A DNA stretch of 15,200 nt from Alphaproteobacteria bacterium (lineage in GTDB: Bacteria; Pseudomonadota; Alphaproteobacteria; Rhizobiales; Aestuariivirgaceae). The position numbers and the translations under genes were made by a program. Where the stretch lies: contig VAZZ01000160.1 of assembly GCA_005884715.1 (NCBI GenBank), forward strand, positions 1 to 15,200. The letters run 5' to 3'. The notes under the pieces are model-generated. The model saw only the letters and a program-made list of their open reading frames with translations, was not told where the DNA came from and did not search any database. Shown in pieces: positions 12,819 through 15,200 of the stretch (positions within the stretch are counted from its first letter, which is position 1; every line of letters begins with the position of its first letter).

Positions 12819-13616
12819 CTAGCCTATGGCATCGGCATAGTGGCCCGGCGACACGCCATATTTCCTGACGAAGACGCGCGTCATGTGGCTCTGATCGGCG
12901 AAGCCGCTGGCGAAAGCTGCATGGGCGAGCGGCATATGCCGGGCGATCAGCCGGCGCGCCAGATCGATGCGGCGCTGGACCAGATAGGCGTGCGGGGTGA
13001 AACCGGTGGCCCGCACGAAGCCGCGCAGAAGCTGGAACTTGCCCAGGCCACTCGCCTCAGCCAGATCGGCAAGCGTCACGGAACGCTGAGGATCATTATC
13101 GATCATGCCTCGCGCGACAGCTATGCCATCGGGGATAGCCTGTTCTGTAGCATTTTCTCTTGGGCGCACGGCTGACATAAGGATGAACAGCATCTCTTCG
13201 CGCCGGAGCGCCGTCCCACCCTTCGTCATGGCGGAATAAAGCGCGCTGAACCGGTCGGCGATCCTGCCATCGCTGATGACGGGATGCGCGAACTCGAAGT
13301 CCTTCGTCCTGCCTTCGCTCATGTCCTCGACCGCCTCGGCGATCACCCAGGGGTCAAAGTAAAGGATCCGCCACGCGCGGCCCATATCACCGATCGGCGC
13401 GCCGTCATGGACTTCACCTGGATTGACGGTGATCGCATCGCCCGGCCCCGCTTCCACCATGCCGCGCCCGCTCAGCGATTTCTGGGCGCCCTGATGGATG
13501 ACGCCGATTCCGAACTGATCATGCGTGTGACGCGGAAAGACGTGGCGCGTTTCGGCGGCGACCGCCGCGACACCCGCCATGCTGCAGCGAAGCATCTTGA
13601 ACTGGCGGGTCGCCAT
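12819..13616 (-). CDS. AraC-family transcriptional regulator
   Basis: This 265-residue regulator has an N-terminal cupin-type sensing domain and a C-terminal pair of helix-turn-helix units. The cupin has HTHDQFGIGVIHQGAQ (31-46) and GDAITVNPGEVHDG (59-72), with the His residues typical of the AraC arm and barrel. The DNA-binding domain is at about 165-265. HTH1 is TLADLAEASGLGKFQLLRGF (181-200), followed by GFTPHAYLVQRRIDLARRLI. HTH2 is around AHAAFASGFADQSHMTRVFV, closing with the family's KYGVSPGHY. I prefer ATG 13616, which overlaps the stop of the upstream ATPase gene (TGATG). A TTG three bases earlier is also open. This coupling suggests a regulator of the transporter operon and perhaps of the EamA gene downstream. 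The ligand is unknown. Confidence 0.93.
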   Translation of the reverse strand: MATRQFKMLRCSMAGVAAVAAETRHVFPRHTHDQFGIGVIHQGAQKSLSGRGMVEAGPGDAITVNPGEVHDGAPIGDMGRAWRILYFDPWVIAEAVEDMSEGRTKDFEFAHPVISDGRIADRFSALYSAMTKGGTALRREEMLFILMSAVRPRENATEQAIPDGIAVARGMIDNDPQRSVTLADLAEASGLGKFQLLRGFVRATGFTPHAYLVQRRIDLARRLIARHMPLAHAAFASGFADQSHMTRVFVRKYGVSPGHYADAIG

Positions 13617-14740
13617 CAATCGGGTTTCCGCCGCAACACCGCCTGCAGCACGTCGCGCACGCCGATGGCGCCGACAAAGCGCTCGCTTTCATCGAAGAGC
13701 GCCACGGGCGCGGTGTCGGCACGGTGCATCGCGAGCATGACCGTGCGCAGGGACGTGCCCGGTGTTGCCCAGAAAACCGGCCGCTCCCCTGCCGCAACCG
13801 GCTTTTCGGCCTCGGAGCAGGCGACCCAGGTCGCTTTCAGCTTGTCGCGCTCGGCCGCCACCACCTTGCGGTCGGGGCCGATCTTGAAGCGGGTGGTCCG
13901 CCTGCGGTCGAGCCACATCCAGTCCTCGCCCGCTTCTTCGAGATCGCGCGCATCGCGCATCACATTGTAGGCGGTGAGCACACTCAAAGGATTCACATTG
14001 GCGATGAATTCGCGCACATAGTCATTGGCGGGCCTGAGCACGATGTCCTCGGGCCGGCCGGTCTGCACGATATGGCCGCCTTCCATAATTGAGATGTAAT
14101 TGCCGAGCTTGAGCGCTTCCTCCAGATCGTGGCTCACGAAGATGATCGTCTTCTTCAGCGTCTTCTGCAGCGACAGCAATTCGTCCTGCAACTTAGTGCG
14201 GATCAAGGGATCGAGCGCCGAGAAAGGCTCGTCCATCAGCAGGATCGGCGCTTCGGTGGCGAAAGCCCGCGCCAGGCCGACACGCTGCTGCATGCCGCCA
14301 GACAATTCATGCCCGTATTTCTTCGACCATTGATCGAGACCGACGAGCTTGAGCTGCTTGTTGACGCGGGTCTCGCGCTCGCCATCCGCCATGCCGGCAA
14401 GCTCGAGGCCGAGGCCTACATTCTCGGCCACCGTGCGCCACGGCAGAAGCGCGAATTGCTGGAACACCATGGCCACCGAATGCTGGCGCACTTGGCGGAG
14501 CATTTCGGTATCGCAGGTGACGACATCGACCATCTTGCCATTGTGTTTCACCAGAATGTTGCCGCGCACCACCTTGTTGAGGCCGTTGACGGCGCGCAGC
14601 AGGGTCGACTTGCCGGAGCCCGAAAGCCCCATGAGCACGCTGATCTCGCCTTCCTTGATGGCGAGACTGGCGCCGGCGCAACCCAGTACCGCGCCCGTCT
14701 TTGCCAGGATTTCCGAGCGCGAAGCACCCTGGTCGAGCAT
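13616..14740 (-). CDS. ProV/ChoV-type ABC transporter ATPase, N-terminus disrupted
   Basis: This is the ATP-hydrolysing subunit of a quaternary-amine (choline/betaine-type) importer. Numbered from ATG 14740 (374 residues): Walker A GLSGSGKST at 38-46, Q-loop QQFALLPW at 94-101, signature LSGGMQQR at 146-153, Walker B ILLMDE at 166-171, H-loop SHD with His204, and one CBS-like unit near 322-371. EILAKTGAVLG (10-20) is the characteristic ProV/ChoV insertion. The start is the problem. The natural ATG at 14766 overlaps the permease stop (ATGA) and opens MSDTVQF, but runs out of frame. The first strand with the A-loop (about VxIVFG in relatives) is missing. ATG 14740 or 14779 would restore the frame without a ribosome site. 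So the gene may be a recent pseudogene, a shortened protein, or affected by a sequencing error. Confidence 0.85.
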   Translation of the reverse strand: MLDQGASRSEILAKTGAVLGCAGASLAIKEGEISVLMGLSGSGKSTLLRAVNGLNKVVRGNILVKHNGKMVDVVTCDTEMLRQVRQHSVAMVFQQFALLPWRTVAENVGLGLELAGMADGERETRVNKQLKLVGLDQWSKKYGHELSGGMQQRVGLARAFATEAPILLMDEPFSALDPLIRTKLQDELLSLQKTLKKTIIFVSHDLEEALKLGNYISIMEGGHIVQTGRPEDIVLRPANDYVREFIANVNPLSVLTAYNVMRDARDLEEAGEDWMWLDRRRTTRFKIGPDRKVVAAERDKLKATWVACSEAEKPVAAGERPVFWATPGTSLRTVMLAMHRADTAPVALFDESERFVGAIGVRDVLQAVLRRKPD

Positions 14741-14762
14741 CTCTTGAACTGGACGGTGTCGC

Positions 14763-15200
14763 TCATGCTTTCGTTCCATGGGAAACGCGGCAAATGCGGT
14801 CAAGCACGATGGCGAGGACGACGATGGCGAGCCCCGCCTCGATGCCGAGCGGTATCTGCATGGAGTTGAGGGCGCGGACGACCGGGGAGCCCAGACCGTT
14901 GGCGCCAATCAAGGCCGCGATCACCACCATGGAGAGCGACAGCATGATGCACTGGGTAAGCCCCGCCATGATGGTCGGCAGGGCCGAGGGCAACTCTACT
15001 TTCCAAAGTAGCTGGCGCTTGGTGGCGCCGAAGGCTTCGCCCGCTTCGAGGAGGGGTTTCGGCACCGAGGTGATGCCAAGATAGGTCAGGCGAATGGGTG
15101 CCGGTGCGGCAAAAATAATGGTGACGATCACGCCAGGGGCGACCCCCAGGCCGAACAGGACCAGTATGGGTATCAAATAAACGAAGGTCGGTATGGTCTG
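14763..15200 (-). CDS. ProW/ChoW-type ABC transporter permease (partial, N-terminus beyond the window)
   Basis: This is the inner-membrane channel subunit of the same quaternary-amine importer; 145 C-terminal residues are visible and the frame is open to the window edge. It starts within QTIPTFVYLIPILVLFG, a stretch typical of ProW/ChoW permeases, and continues with APGVIVTIIFAAPAPIRLTYLGI. The cytoplasmic EAA loop that docks on the ATPase is clear (EAGEAFGATKRQLLWKVELP), followed by LPTIMAGLTQCIMLSLSMVVIAALIGANGLG. At least four membrane helices are seen here. The stop codon overlaps a start ATG of the ATPase gene (ATGA at 14766-14763), a hallmark of coupled transporter genes. A periplasmic binding protein would be expected upstream, outside the window. 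Confidence 0.93.
   Translation of the reverse strand, partial: QTIPTFVYLIPILVLFGLGVAPGVIVTIIFAAPAPIRLTYLGITSVPKPLLEAGEAFGATKRQLLWKVELPSALPTIMAGLTQCIMLSLSMVVIAALIGANGLGSPVVRALNSMQIPLGIEAGLAIVVLAIVLDRICRVSHGTKA

Noticed and set aside
14741..14908. The long upstream extension of the ATPase frame.
   Set aside because: Its residues are Ser/Arg/Pro-rich and overlap the permease coding sequence in another frame, so they are unlikely to be translated.
1..15200. Search by eye for tRNA or rRNA genes, CRISPR repeats, insertion sequences and attachment sites.
   Set aside because: I saw no regularly spaced repeats, transposase motifs, cloverleaf-like segments or paired long direct repeats. A covariance-model scan would be needed to exclude small RNAs.

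Overview
The window is GC-rich chromosomal DNA from an alphaproteobacterium, most likely of the order Hyphomicrobiales (Rhizobiales). The evidence is rhizobial-style protein sequences, a membrane ferritin of the MbfA type with an Irr-type iron box, a rhizobial-style palindromic intergenic repeat, and a choline/betaine-type ABC transporter. I cannot name a genus. It is mostly an ordinary housekeeping and transport region. I see no CRISPR array, tRNA or rRNA gene, intact insertion sequence, phage gene or obvious novel defence locus.

Left part (1-3510): a truncated alpha/beta hydrolase gene points left. It is divergent from infC (translation initiation factor IF3, apparent TTG start), which ends in a strong hairpin terminator. 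A DMT/EamA permease gene starts just after the T-run. The spacer 2472-2808 holds what look like fossils of a divergent pair: the frameshifted start of a LysE/RhtB-type exporter, and the first few codons of a YafY-type regulator, separated by a small inverted repeat. An SDR oxidoreductase gene on the minus strand follows; it has Phe where the catalytic Tyr is expected.

Centre (3511-7862): the translation cluster rpmI-rplT-pheS-pheT. It has a well-spaced promoter and a terminator-like leader hairpin before rpmI, a large two-part terminator between rplT and pheS, and a one-base stop/start overlap between pheS and pheT.

Right-centre (7863-11210): after pheT lie a three-hairpin palindromic repeat and a pseudogene of a low-molecular-weight (COG4551-like) phosphatase. 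Its start codon directly abuts the stop codon of mbfA, which suggests a former two-gene operon. mbfA is divergent from lepA (elongation factor 4). The shared promoter region holds an Irr-type ICE box next to a plus-strand TATAAT. A short ORF overlapping the lepA stop may be an antitoxin tail.

Right part (11211-15200): a secreted lytic transglycosylase gene converges on a minus-strand gene series. In transcription order these are a ProW/ChoW-like permease (cut by the window edge), a ProV/ChoV-like ATPase, an AraC-family regulator and an EamA permease. The first two junctions are stop/start overlaps, suggesting a translationally coupled uptake-and-regulation operon. However, the start codon coupled to the permease stop is out of frame with the ATPase body, and the usual N-terminal strand is missing. 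The recurring theme of the window is small-scale gene decay in the spaces between intact housekeeping genes.
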